From Hexactinellida sp. DTS-2022 (Eukaryota; Porifera; Hexactinellida), in contig JAPNXP010000009.1 of assembly GCA_028753945.1 (NCBI GenBank), positions 5,394,001 to 5,458,000 on the forward strand: 64,000 nt of DNA, written 5' to 3'. This document shows, piece after piece, positions 12,334 to 22,527 of this stretch (its first letter is position 1; each line of letters starts with the position of its first letter). A program made the position numbers and the translations under genes. The notes beneath the pieces were generated by a model. It searched no databases, was not told the DNA's origin, and was given only the letters and a program-made list of their open reading frames with translations.

Positions 12334-12961
12334 CATGGGCGTAGCCACCAAGAATTATTTGGGGGGGCCGGATATATTTTTGGGGGTGCAATGAGGTCAG
12401 CGACCCTCAATATAACCTTATTCAATACTATTGTAGAGAATTTGGGGGGGCCGAGTGAAAATTTTGGGTGGGCCAGGCAGTGGCGGCGCCAGGCGCCGCC
12501 ACTGGGGGGCACCAGATGGGCAAACCTGAACCCAGGGGGGGCACACCTTTTTAGAAAAAAACGCAGGAATTCATAGTTGCCGTCGAGACTCGAGAATCCA
12601 CATATTTTCCCAGTGAAGTATAAAAAACTAATCCCAATTTGCCCAAAACTCCAAGAATCGCAAGTCGTTCACATTTCAAACTGGTGGAAATATGCAATGA
12701 TGTCACATGTGTCCTACTCCTGCAGCTCCATTCTACGGGCCTTAGCCTAATAACACTTGCATTTAACACCTCACATTGATTAGGCATTCATGTTCAATAT
12801 TGTTCATATTTCGCTAAAAATATCTGAGAATATTTGTTTTCCAAAGAATCTTCCAAAAGTGTGCCCCCCCTGGCGGGGGGGCACCATTTTCCCGTGGGGG
12901 GGGCACATGCCCCCCCCTGGCGCCGCCACTGGGGCCAGGCCCCCCCATGGCTACGCCCATG
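12334..12961. mobile_element. hAT MITE, GGCGTAGCCACC type
   Basis: Ends CATGGGCGTAGCCACC and its inverse GGCTACGCCCATG; 8-bp duplication GATACAGT at 12326-12333 and 12962-12969. It lies inside P-like element 1 and itself holds another hAT MITE. A related copy sits in the MITE at 1211-1695. Confidence 0.85.
12478..12931. mobile_element. hAT MITE, CAGTGGCGGCGCC type, nested
   Basis: Ends CAGTGGCGGCGCCAGG and the inverse; 8-bp duplication GGGCCAGG at 12470-12477 and 12932-12939. It is inserted in the MITE at 12334-12961, giving five levels of nesting below the MULE-RING gene. Confidence 0.85.
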
Positions 12962-12996
12962 GATACAGTAGAACCTCGTTAATATGAACACATAGG

Positions 12997-13168
12997 CAGG
13001 GGTGGCGCCAGGATTTCCCCGATAGGGGGGGCTAAGTTCCCCGACAGGGGGGCTAAGATCCCGGACGGGGGGGGGCTAAATAGAGGGACGCGAACACCTG
13101 CTCGTGTAAACTTTCCCCGACGGGGGGGGGCAAAGGTTCCCCGACGGGGGGGGCTATTGCCCCCCCTG
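12997..13168. mobile_element. Small hAT MITE, G-rich
   Basis: Starts CAGGGGTGGCGCCAGG and ends CCCCCCCTG; 8-bp duplication CACATAGG at 12989-12996 and 13169-13176. The interior is runs of C and G (CCCCGAyrGGGGGG). It interrupts a Tc1/mariner-like repeat beginning CAGTAGAACCTCGTTAATA at about 12966. Confidence 0.8.
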
Positions 13169-13176
13169 CACATAGG

Positions 13177-13449
13177 GACCGTCAAAATTTGTCCACCTTA
13201 TCCGAAATTTGTATTAACTGGTGTCCTTTGCATTGAAAATCCTTTGAGTCCCAAAATTGTGTTCATACTAACCAGAAATTCATATCGTTAGACCGAAATA
13301 GTACATTAGCATCACCAGACAGACCCCCCACAAGTATAAATATAGGTCTTCACTCTTCACATAGCACCTGTGTGTATATATATTTAGATTCATTTAGCTA
13401 GTAATTACATGCCAACAATATTTCTGCTATTCTCAATTAGACATCATTT
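13177..13449. repeat. Tc1/mariner-like MITE remainder and AT-rich filler
   Basis: The rest of the CAGTAGAACCTCGTTA repeat (with TTCATACTAACC and similar oppositely directed segments) followed by AT-rich sequence of P-like element 1. Related copies lie at 60604-60775 and 61635-61795. Confidence 0.5.
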
Positions 13450-13868
13450 TTGAAGATATTTGCACGCACTTTCGTATCTGTATATTCACGCCCACCGGAT
13501 CGCCAATTAATTATGTTGAGTTTGTTCATACTACTGTACTAGCTAAATTCTATATTAGTATTCCAATAATTAAATGGTATTGGTTTTTACCGCTTGAATC
13601 ATACTATTTTGGCGCTCAAATTGCAGCCAATCAAATTTGCTAAACTGACCAGACCTCAAACAATCCATGGTGTGGTATTCTATTGACTTGTGAATAGTCC
13701 TGTATATCGTAGTTCACGGATCAGCATATTATAATAAACATCGTTAAAATATATTCATTACAAATGTGTTATAATAGTAAGTCCCGAGAATCCCGGGAAT
13801 CCCGGGATGCAGGATTTTCAATCCCGAAATCCCGGGATTGGAAAAACGGTCCGGGATTGGAAACCCTA

Positions 13869-14450
13869 GTTGTGACCTTAGAGAAGTATTTAATGAATGT
13901 TGCAGAGATTCTGTTGGTGCAGCATCTGTGACTTTCAGGAAATTAGAGAGCAGTATGTTTAAGAGACGGAGGAAATTACAACCAAATATACCATCATGTC
14001 CACAAGAATTTGAGGAATTGTTATCTGAATCATGCTATTCTATTAATTATCTTAAAATCAGTCATAGACGAGGATGAAGTAGCATTTATATTTGGATCAC
14101 ACTGTATGATAAACCAACTTCCAGATTCTACACATATTCAGTTTGATGGTACGTTCAAAGTTGTCCCCAGAATGTTTTTACAATTTTTATCCAATTTAAT
14201 GACTAGGAAAAACGAGAAATTATACACAGCTGTACTTGTCTCAATTCTTGAAATAATACCAAACCTTAATCCGATATTTGCGATTGGTGATTTTGAAATG
14301 GCACCACGAAATTCTTTGAAAGAAATCTTTCCCACAATAACGATCATCGGTTGCTGGTTCCACTACACAAAAGCGCTTTATGAAAAAGTTCAAAAACTAG
14401 GACTAACAATTTTAAATAAAAACAATCAAATTTCGACGACTAATTGACTA
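13869..14450 (+). pseudogene. MULE-RING transposase, MULE core
   Basis: Immediately after the right hAT TSD the frame reads LREVFNECCRDSVGAASVTF, then a frameshift near 14070, then the MULE core: IQFDGTFKVVP (first catalytic Asp), IGDFEMAP (second Asp, DFE) and the CxxH of IIGCWFHYTKALYEKVQ. A stop ends the frame at 14447. The same gene continues at 14478, 15478 and 16482. Confidence 0.8.
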
Positions 14451-14477
14451 CCAGAAGAAGAAATCCACCCTGTCTAT

Positions 14478-14560
14478 TTGAGATTGGAATTACCTTTTGC
14501 TGAATTAGTTGACTCCGAAAAGAAATTGGTAAACGCATTTAGAACATATTTTAATAGGAC
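14478..14560 (+). pseudogene. MULE-RING transposase, third piece
   Basis: The frame reads LPFAELVDSEKKLVNAFRTY up to the TSD AATAGGAC; the gene resumes at 15478 after the hAT-type insertion. Confidence 0.6.
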
Positions 14561-15477
14561 CAGGGGCGTAACTACTATAGGACAAGGGTGGACAAAGTCC
14601 AGGGGCCTCAAGCCCCTAGACCGGCCTAGGGGCCTCCGAGAGTTCCGTAGAAGAGTCATAAAATATTATCAATTATAAGAATGTACAGCGAGAATTAGTT
14701 TTTATCGTGACCTTCGTTAGATAAGGCCTTACTACTACTCCGAACCATGGATTACTTAAAGGCCATTGATTATTAGCTGACATATCTTTATCTCAGTAGC
14801 TAGTATTGACAGACCTGAGAAATGCATTATAATTATATAGTAAGTTAGGAACATGATATCAAGGCATACATAACACCCTTTAAAACTGTGATATATCACC
14901 ATTTGATTGCGTAATCGCTATTTTTCGTGGGAATTATCGTGTTTTTATAGCTTGCTTTTAACACAGTTATGTGCCTTATAAATGTTCAAAATTGGAACAT
15001 GAGGATGTCCATAACTAGTTGAATGAAATATCGAATTATAAATGGAATGTTGACACATTCCTCGGTTTCCAGGGAAATGTATATTTCGTAAAATGAGCCA
15101 AAACTCAAAAACTATCTATTTTATGTAAACTATGCTAGTACTGATCTATCCGCAATTGGTAACTTCCTATTCATTGATAATACATTTTCTAGGCCTGACT
15201 ACAATAATCTTTTTGATAATGAGATTATTAGCACTTAATTCTTAATATATCTCGGAGAAGAACATCCTAAATCCTTTTGTAAACCTCTGTTTATTTTATG
15301 TTTCAACCTACGTGTATTGAATTTAGATACACATGGATAGTCAAATTTAGGATTACTAAAATTATGATTAATATTTTAAGTTGAGGTTTGATGCTTAGAA
15401 AGCAATTGTCTAGGAAATGGGAGGGGCCTCAAAATTTTATTTGTCCAGGGGCCACCAAGCGCCTAGTTACGCCACTG
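14561..15477. mobile_element. hAT-type element, CAGGGGCGTAACTA ends
   Basis: Ends CAGGGGCGTAACTA and TAGTTACGCCACTG (inverse); 8-bp duplication AATAGGAC at 14553-14560 and 15478-15485. No transposase frame. The segment 14700-14830 (TCGTGACCTTCGTTAGATAA through GGCCATTGATTATTAGCTGA) matches sequence at 48535-48630 (inverted) and 37895-37960, so another repeat is nested inside. Confidence 0.85.
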
Positions 15478-15680
15478 AATAGGACATGGTTATGTGGAAA
15501 TAATAACCTATCGGTGTTTTATTATGAAAAAGCTACTAATAATGGGGCCGAGTGTTACCATAAAACATGAAGTCATATATTAAATCGCCTCATCCAAACA
15601 TTTGGAAATTTATGGAATGCTTAAATAACGTAATTACCAATTATGACATCGAATTACAAAGGTTGTCTAATGGTCTGGAC
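15478..15680 (+). pseudogene. MULE-RING transposase, fourth piece
   Basis: After the TSD the frame gives TNNGAECYH, equivalent to the NNAVEAWH motif carrying the third catalytic acidic residue in the intact MULE at 43092, then after a frameshift SPHPNIWKFMECL, again aligned with that copy. It stops at the next hAT TSD (GTCTGGAC). Confidence 0.7.
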
Positions 15681-16481
15681 CAGGGGTGGGCAAACTTTTT
15701 AGGCCGCGGGCCAAAATGGATAAATGTCATAGTGTTGCGGGCCTGAGAGTGAACATTTCCTATTTAACACATTTTATATTTATTTACAGTAGCATTAATG
15801 GGAAATAAACTATGATACTTGAGGAAGTATAAACTAATTTAATTACATATTAGGAAGTATAAAGAACTAGTGGGAGTTGTGCAGTTGATCCTGCGTTTTT
15901 ATTAGTTTATCAAAATTTGGTTCTCTGGCTGAAGTACCAATACACATAAGCTGAGAGAGGTATTCATCTGTCAATACTGATCTTGACATATTTTTGATAA
16001 ACTTTCTCAAACCTGCCAATCGTACAGGGAACCCTGTACAGTAAATAATTTTAAACATTTTGGCCATTCTGTACAGGCGTACAGGGATTTATTCCATTTA
16101 TACAGGGATTTTTAATTTACTAATTATGTGTAAAATAATGCCTAAAAATGTCTACAGATGTGATAGTATATTCTTCCATGCATTCTGCATTGACTACATA
16201 AAGGCTACAACTTTGTTTCTATATTTATTCAAGTGTATATGAATTCCCTGGACGAGCGAGCGCAGCGAGCGAGGTATTTTTTGGGAGGAATACAGGGATT
16301 TTGGCCAATGTACAGGGGGAAATTGGAGACCTGTACAAGGATATGATTCAAATAGGTTGGCAGGTATGCTTTATGTGGCCTAGACTACCAAAAATATGGA
16401 CTTCTGTTGAGGTCAAGCGGGTCGGTTAAATATCATAGGCGGGCCGGATCCGGCCCGCGGACCGTAGTTTGCCCACCCCTG
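15681..16481. mobile_element. hAT-type element, CAGGGGTGGGCAAAC ends
   Basis: Ends CAGGGGTGGGCAAACT and its inverse; 8-bp duplication GTCTGGAC at 15673-15680 and 16482-16489. A minus-strand remnant at 15867-15990 (SRSVLTDEYLSQLMCIGTSA) is the C-terminal end of a Charlie-type hAT transposase, so this is an internally deleted hAT. A further repeat with ACCTGCCAA ends and TACAGGGATT units (about 16012-16366) is nested within; a relative lies at about 60310-60455. Confidence 0.85.
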
Positions 16482-16871
16482 GTCTGGACACTACAAGAGG
16501 AAGTAAATGCAAGACAAAATAAAAATTCATCGAAGAATACAATTAAAAGAGAACAGTTTCTCAATCAAAACTGTTCATCGCTAGAATATCTTGATTCAGT
16601 TGCATTAACAATTGGAAATGAGAACCTCAATCCAGAACCAATTAATGACATCTCTGACGTAATAGTAGATTCTACAACTGATGAAGATGAAGTAAATCAT
16701 GATCTGTGTCATGTATGCCTACTCCCCAGATCAGAAAACTTTGCTGTCTTACATGATCATTGCGTTCATGCAGGCTTCTGTAAAACATGTGCAAACTATT
16801 TATTAGAATTTGAAGCTAACTGTCCACTGTGTAGATCCAAAATTAGTGGAGTATTGAAAGTGTTCCAATAA
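16482..16871 (+). pseudogene. MULE-RING transposase C-terminus with C3HC4 RING
   Basis: From 16490 the open frame runs TLQEEVNARQNKNSS, an acidic linker, then a full RING-HC finger: CHVC, 14 residues, CVH, AGFC, KTC, then CPLC near the end. It closes CRSKISGVLKVFQ, with an aromatic residue next to the end as in MDM2/IAP-class RINGs, and stops at 16869-16871. In RING ligases this finger recruits a ubiquitin E2. The frame is offset by one base from the upstream piece, so the whole gene is dead here although the RING is intact. Confidence 0.75.
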
Positions 16872-16964
16872 CTTTAACAAGTTGTTCTCTTAGTTAACTC
16901 ATACTTAATTCTTATTCTATTATGTATTTTACTGCTAATCGCCATTCTCTTTAGATTTGATTTT

Positions 16965-17852
16965 ACTGTGCCTCTATACTATAGTATAGTGGCCCAGTTC
17001 TAATCTCACTGCCTTTAATATTATTTCTCCGTAGACGGTGCCCTGGGCACATCTTTATACATTGAGGGCTGAAACTTGGTATGTAGGTTCGGAGTTACCG
17101 TCTAATTTGCACCTGGGGTTACGAATTTTGATCAAATAATTTTAGCACCTATTTAATCTAATTATGGATCATAACATGAAATAATAAATAATGAGCTTTA
17201 TAAATTTACATATTTGGATAGTGAATTAAATTCTACACCTTTTCACAGTGCACTAATTTTCAAATTGGGCTTAGTTTGTGCCACAATTGAGTTTAAAACT
17301 TCCTTTGTTTACTAACACTTCAGTTCAATTAAAACTGTTAAATCTAATTCTATTGTTTCAACTTGTAATAATTATATTGATTTAACTTGTTAAATCTTAC
17401 TCTATTGTTTCAACTTGCGATAAATATATTGATTTAACTTCTAAATTCCACTGGCTTCTATTTAATTGAAGTATTACTATACAATGGATTAAATAAATAA
17501 TATATTAAATATAAGGAATTTGTTGACTTAACTCACTCACCGTGGATAACATTGCTAAAATAAATAACTAATAATATAATTTATTATCACTACATAATAA
17601 ATGAATAGCATTAAACTCAAGATGGTTTATGATAGAAACAAACTTCAAATTAATCTACCGTTCCTTGTGATTCGAAACAATTAACAAATGGTTCTTGACA
17701 CCCTGGGGCGTTGGTGACTTGGCGAAAAAAATCCAAAATTGCAGCCTGTGCCGACAGCATGTTCCTTTGGAGGCACTATCAATAAACCACAATCAAAATA
17801 TAGTGCCACCAAAGGAACATGCGACGGCACAGGCTGCAATTTTGGAGTTTTT
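16965..17852 (+). repeat. Hairpin-ended repeat, unit A
   Basis: It starts ACTGTGCC next to the palindrome TATACTATAGTATAG, continues with TTTCTCCGTAGACGGTGCCC and an AT-rich body, and ends in a roughly 116-bp hairpin at 17731-17846. The first arm has CGACAGCATG and the second, read inverted, lacks that A. Same family as units at 27685, 35064, 38594 and 48610. No coding capacity seen. Confidence 0.85.
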
Positions 17853-17936
17853 TTCATTATTAATTATTATTCCTCACTCTTTCGTTTCAATGGTCGTTTT
17901 TACAAGTTTAGCAAAACCAAACAGTTCTGGTCGTTA

Positions 17937-18116
17937 TTATCGTAGGACAAATTGCGTACTGGGTCGTAGGACAAATTCCGTACTGAATCGTAGGACAAAT
18001 TCCGTACCGTACAGTGGCGTAGGACAAATTCCGAACTTGATAGAATCGTAGGACAAATTCCGTACTGTTTAGTCGTAGGACAAATTCCAGTAATATCATA
18101 GGACAAAATCCGGCGA
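17937..18116. repeat. CGTAGGACAAATTCCG tandem repeat
   Basis: Seven degenerate copies of CGTAGGACAAATTCCGTACTG with variable spacing. Just downstream is a 24-bp perfect palindrome CCTACTATACAT/ATGTATAGTAGG (about 18142-18165). Confidence 0.8.
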
Positions 18117-18632
18117 CTCGTTCACATGCATTAATCCATAGCCTACTATACATATGTATAGTAGGGTATGATTAATCTTGTGTGTTAGTTCAAAATTGAA
18201 ATCAAATTGAATACGCGTCTAGATTTTCTCGCAAGGATATAAGAAATTCGGACAAATGACAATATATTCTAAAAGTCAAATCGGACAATGACAATATTCT
18301 GAAATCGATTCGGACAAATGACAACACAGTAGATGCCGGATATAAGAACATATCGGATATAAGAACATTATATTGGAAAACGATTTCCATATACCCTGTA
18401 TAATTTATGCAGGTATAAGAACACTATATGCAGTTCCCGACAATGTTCTTATACCCAGCATCCACTGTATTTTAATTGTCGATTCGGACAAATGACAATA
18501 TTCTAAACTCCGATATTTCGTACAAATGACGACTTAGAATTCGGACAAATGTATGCGCCTCTTGGCTGCATTAATTAAATGTGTTCATAATAAGCGACCT
18601 GATTGCTAAACAAACAACAATAAAATTAACAA
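18117..18632. repeat. GGACAAATGACAATATTCT repeats and a small MITE
   Basis: Scattered copies of ATTCGGACAAATGACAATATT (18232-18560) resemble the tandem ends of MULEs. Between them, 18324-18474 has inverted ends ACAGTAGATGCCGGATATAA and (inverse) ACAGTGGATGCTGGGTATAA, a small MITE. No gene. Confidence 0.6.
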
Positions 18633-20417
18633 TTATTGATTAATATAAGGACAATATGAGTAGTTGGTAGAGTCAGGTGTATAGATAGAAATTGAGAAAT
18701 TGTACATTCTCAAAATAATACCTAGAGCTAATAATAGAATACTAAATAACAAAGTAAGTGAACGGTTTGCGACAATTAATATAAATTCCTGTTTAGAACA
18801 AGTTTGATTCTGATTGTCATAAATTATTTGAGTATCTTGGGCAGATTCTGCCATTTCACACATTTCTTGTGACGAATCAGAATCTCGCGACACATTCCTA
18901 GCTTCCATACGGTGCGACACAAATGTGTCTTCTTCTTCACTGCCACTTTTTAAACTCAGACAGTCTTCAGATCGAAATTCTCTTTTCGGATTTTCTTTTT
19001 CAGTTAGAACACCCGCGTTTTTTAATGCTATTTTCGCTGCTTTATCCCAATCAACACAAGACAGCGCAATAGCATACCCCACACCATGGATTAGAATCCC
19101 AATCGCAAGCCCAACAAAAAATCCCGCAGTATACCATTTCAATCCAAAAGCCAAATAAAACGCCAATGGCAGAGACAGGAACTGAAAAGTTACTATATTT
19201 ATAACTGCGCCTAAGGCTTGTTTCCCGCACCCCTTGAGGACACCACCGGCGACCGCCTGAAATCCATCGACAATCTGAAAAAGAGCAACCACAATTATAG
19301 GCCAAGATGAGCCAGCTAAAATACACGTATCCTCGGTGAATAACCGCGCCATCAAATTCCTTGGAAAGTAAATAATAACACATTGCGTAGTACCTGTAAT
19401 GAAAATAAGAACAAACAAAAGGCATGTGGTATTGCGCGCGTTTTGTGGTTCGTTGCGTCCGAGCAGATTCCCAATCCTTACTGTTGCAGAAATAGTGTAT
19501 CCCAAAGCGATAGAGAATATTATCTCTGCTATGTTTAGTACAACAGAATAGATACCAAGCTCTACCTTGGGGTAAGGAGCAAAAGCACCTACACTAAAAT
19601 AACCACTTTCGAAAGACCACCATTCGAAACACAACATCAACATGCCAGGAATACCGTATTTTAGATAATGCCACCAATCGTAGAGAGCTTCTAATCGCCA
19701 GCTGCCCCATGTCTGGTGGTAGAGGTGTGAAAATCTTATATACATAATGTACCCAAATGCTGTTACGTATTGACAAATTGTCATAGCTGTAGATGAACCC
19801 AAAATACCAAAATTATAGTAACTAACAAGGAAATATTGTCCGAATATATTGGCTAGCAATCCGCATAGAATAATGACAATCTGTGGAAACACGAAGTTAT
19901 GTGACTGCAGTAGTTTTAAAGCTAAGTAAGTTATTTGTATTGCTGGTAGTGAAAGGAAATAAATCGACATAAATTGCCCGGCGACTCTGGAAACTTGTTT
20001 ATCTTGATGGAGTAACAATAAAATACTCTCTGTATTTATCCAAAGTCCCGCGAGTGGAAAACATATGAGGAAATGAATAAGCAAACTCTTCTGAAAATAC
20101 AGGCCAGATCGGCGATATTGTCTAGCCCCATACGACTGAGAACATAGTGTTTCTAAACCGGAACTTAAACCGATCGATACAGCATTTCCGGTTATATTAG
20201 CGAAAGATAAAGCCACACTTGTTCCATCTAGGAATTTGTTCTCTTTGCTAATATGCCCGGCGAATATAACCGTCACAACTGGACCAAAATTTGAAAGAAT
20301 GAATGCGAGAATGTTTGGTATAGCTAACTTGTTTAGAATGATGAACTCTCTAACAACCCATAGAGAAATAAACAGATTGAAATATCGACGGATTTGGGAA
20401 ATAAACGAAGGTTTCAT
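18633..20417 (-). CDS. MATE-family multidrug/toxin exporter (SLC47-like)
   Basis: Intact 594-residue single-exon frame. Family knowledge: MATE carriers exchange organic cations or drugs for protons (or Na+) at the plasma membrane. Visible: two six-helix MatE halves (about residues 28-245 and 250-460) with SSGLETLCSQSYGA at 86-98, the conserved FEWWSFE at 264-270 (E265 matches the essential Glu of human MATE1), and VAGGVLKGCGKQALGA in the second half. A polar, acidic loop (about 485-555) leads to a thirteenth membrane helix near 565-585, an arrangement seen in animal SLC47 proteins. Nearest neighbour is the coiled-coil gene on the same strand. No lesions and no introns, so a retrocopy origin is possible. 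Confidence 0.9.
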   Translation of the reverse strand: MKPSFISQIRRYFNLFISLWVVREFIILNKLAIPNILAFILSNFGPVVTVIFAGHISKENKFLDGTSVALSFANITGNAVSIGLSSGLETLCSQSYGARQYRRSGLYFQKSLLIHFLICFPLAGLWINTESILLLLHQDKQVSRVAGQFMSIYFLSLPAIQITYLALKLLQSHNFVFPQIVIILCGLLANIFGQYFLVSYYNFGILGSSTAMTICQYVTAFGYIMYIRFSHLYHQTWGSWRLEALYDWWHYLKYGIPGMLMLCFEWWSFESGYFSVGAFAPYPKVELGIYSVVLNIAEIIFSIALGYTISATVRIGNLLGRNEPQNARNTTCLLFVLIFITGTTQCVIIYFPRNLMARLFTEDTCILAGSSWPIIVVALFQIVDGFQAVAGGVLKGCGKQALGAVINIVTFQFLSLPLAFYLAFGLKWYTAGFFVGLAIGILIHGVGYAIALSCVDWDKAAKIALKNAGVLTEKENPKREFRSEDCLSLKSGSEEEDTFVSHRMEARNVSRDSDSSQEMCEMAESAQDTQIIYDNQNQTCSKQEFILIVANRSLTLLFSILLLALGIILRMYNFSISIYTPDSTNYSYCPYINQ

Positions 20418-20757
20418 GTGTGATGCAATAAGTTAAGCTAGAAACAAAATAAAATAGTTATAATAGAAATAGTTATACGGTTTATATGAAATTTTAATAA
20501 TCCGAACTGTAGATTATCCGAATTTGTTTGATTGCTCCCAACCATTTCAGATAATCGAAGTTGCATTTGTATCACTTTTTTCTAATATCTGAACAACCGA
20601 TGTTCTAAGTAGTAGATATAAATTATAAATTAAAAAATGAATAAATTGATCGAATTATGGTAAATATTTTTAGAAATTCTGGAATTCCAATTATTGAAAC
20701 TAAAAGATCAGTTTAATTAAAATTAAATATAACTAAAGTGAATATAGCCTTAAGTGC
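20418..20757. other. Intergenic
   Basis: AT-rich spacer. A short mariner-like inverted pair (AATCCGAACTGTAGATTATC and CAGATAATCGAAGT) at about 20495-20575; otherwise nothing seen. Confidence 0.5.
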
Positions 20758-22527
20758 TTAGTTTGAAGTAGAAGGGAGAGAGCGCTGAGATGTGTGAGAG
20801 CTGATTGATGATGACCTGTCTAGTGAAAATACTTCTCTGATAGGAGCTGGCAGGGATAATGAATTGTTTCTAGATATTGGAATGTGTCCTCTCTCTCTCT
20901 TGTATCTGTCTTCTAGCTTTTGGTACTTCTCTAGCATCTTATTGCGCTCACTCTGAGCTTTGCTCAAAGCTGTAAGTAACAGTTTATTCTGATCTTGTCT
21001 CTCCTTCATTGCTATTTCCATTGAGTCTAACTGTTTTTCATACTCATTTCGTATTTCATCCTCTCTTGACATTACTTTCTTTAGACTGTAGACCAGCTTC
21101 ATATTTTCAAATTCTTCAGAAATGACATTATTCTAAGAAATATTAGTCAAACATATACTAAGCTGAGTCATTATTGTTATAATCATCGATGTTTACGTAC
21201 AAATTTTGATAATCTTGTACTTTGTAACGCGTTTTTTATTTGTCGAATTGAATGAGGAACTGATTTGAATTTGCAGGTTGCTCTAAAATACTTGCATTTG
21301 TCTTACAGGTGACAAAAATTAAACTTTAAATTGTGTGTAATTTTAAATATCCGCAATTCCAGGATTTGTGGTGCTCCAACCTAGGTTGGTTGATAGGGTT
21401 GACTTTGCAAACATTCAATTCGCATAAATTAAAATAAGTCCTTATATCAGCATTAATTAAGTCGATTCCAATCTACAGATTCCTGTTATATAGTGCAATA
21501 TAAATAAACCACACAGTTGAAACAGCTTCAACCGAATACTAATCTAGCCAAATAACATTTTTGTGACAAAATATTCACATAATAAGTATTTTAGATTACA
21601 ATCCAGATAAATTTATAGTATCCGGAACATAGAGACTCGCTCGAAAAATAGTGCATATTAGGACAACCCTACCACGAGGTATAAATATTATAGGTTACAA
21701 CCTACCAGGCTTGGACCGGGTGACAATATTCGCTAAAATTCCTCTCTACCGGGTCCGGCTTGGACCGGGTCACTTAATTTTGATTTGACCCGGTTCTTCA
21801 CAGTAATGCTAATTAAATTTTATTGGTTTTTAGAATTATAAAACTTGGAAAGGTTCATCTAAGATAGTAAGGCGTTTAATATTTATGAGACATAGTACTT
21901 CAATTGAAACTTCTTTGGTATCGCTGGTAACTGTATACTTACTTACCGGGCAGCCGGGTCATGAAATCTTGACCCGGTCCAAGCCTGCAACTACTAAATA
22001 CGAATAAATACCTCTTCAGACAGATCTTCAATCTCCTTCATGAACCGGCTTTCTTTTGACTTCAGATCAAGTTCAGTTGACCGGAGCTTAACCACAGCAC
22101 ATTCCCTCTCAGATTCTGATTCTAACATAGCCCTCTTCTGCTCTCTAGCTTTCTCTCTCAGATGGTTCACAAGTTTTCTACCCTCCTCTTTGATCTTCTT
22201 CCCACCCTCAGACAGTCTCAACTCCTCTAACAATTTATGCACTCCGGATTCGCCCATATCCTCACTAGAAGGTATACCTGCGTGCAATATAGGGATAGGG
22301 GGTGGGGGGATTGAAGGAGGCGGAGGAATATCTGACGTCATTGGGGTATCTTGATTTCCGTCTCTGAACAACCTCAATACCTCCTCTCTGAGTAGGTCAC
22401 GCTCCATGACAGCCGTCTCTTTATCATGCAGCAACATAGCATTTACTTTCTGTTGTTCAAGTAAGTTTTCCTTTAGTTCATGCATTAATGATTCATCAGT
22501 GTTAGATTTTTGCCAAGAAAGAGACAT
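20758..22527 (-). CDS. Two-exon coiled-coil protein
   Basis: Exon 1 is 22527-22012 (172 codons) and exon 2 is 21132-20758, both phase 0. The donor is GAG|GTATTT at 22011 and the acceptor TTCTTAG ends at 21133. The joined protein has 296 residues. Residues 12-50 and 95-170 are long heptad-rich helices (KENLLEQQKVNAMLLHDKE; LVNHLREKAREQKRAMLES), separated by a proline run IPPPPSIPPPPIPI. Exon 2 is a further coiled coil (YEKQLDSMEIAMKERQDQNK) with a Ser-rich tail ending SLPSTSN. I do not recognise the family; it is probably a scaffold or cytoskeletal adaptor. The 880-bp intron holds a hAT MITE. Confidence 0.8.
21706..21987. mobile_element. hAT MITE in intron of coiled-coil gene
   Basis: Inverted ends CAGGCTTGGACCGGGT; flanks CAACCTAC and CAACTACT suggest an 8-bp duplication with mutation. 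Its right end lies only 23 bp from the splice donor at 22011-22010. Confidence 0.75.

Larger units (their letters stand above)
9450..13719 (-). mobile_element. P-like THAP transposon 1
   Basis: A terminal inverted repeat of about 33 bp starts CCGTGAACTACGATAT at both ends; a subterminal inverted motif ACCATGGATTGTTTGAGG follows. A 5-bp direct repeat ATCAG lies at 9445-9449 and 13720-13724. The total length is 4,270 bp and it contains a decayed P-type transposase. It is inserted in the 9.7-kb hAT, 3' of the hAT transposase. TIR length is like the 31 bp of classical P elements, but those make 8-bp duplications. Confidence 0.8.
4149..13868 (+). mobile_element. 9.7-kb hAT element (composite by nesting)
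   Basis: The left end starts TAGGGTTTCCAATTCCGGGA; the right end is its inverse (TAGGGTTTCCAATCCCGG read inward). An 8-bp direct repeat GTTGTGAC flanks it at 4141-4148 and 13869-13876. The MULE reading frame resumes directly across the junction (EGRVVT then LREVFNE). Both ends carry GGGATCCC/CCCGGGATT runs. The element holds its own dead hAT transposase at 7538-9401, a KRBA2/Ginger-like element (about 4303-7402) and a P-like element (9450-13719). The 8-bp TSD, TIRs and internal BED-hAT gene identify the superfamily. Confidence 0.85.

Noticed and set aside
12391..13185. Gly/Pro-rich small open frames
   Set aside because: They come from C/G runs in nested hAT MITEs.
17937..18116. CRISPR-like array
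   Set aside because: Units are degenerate, spacing is irregular and the context is clearly a eukaryotic nuclear genome.
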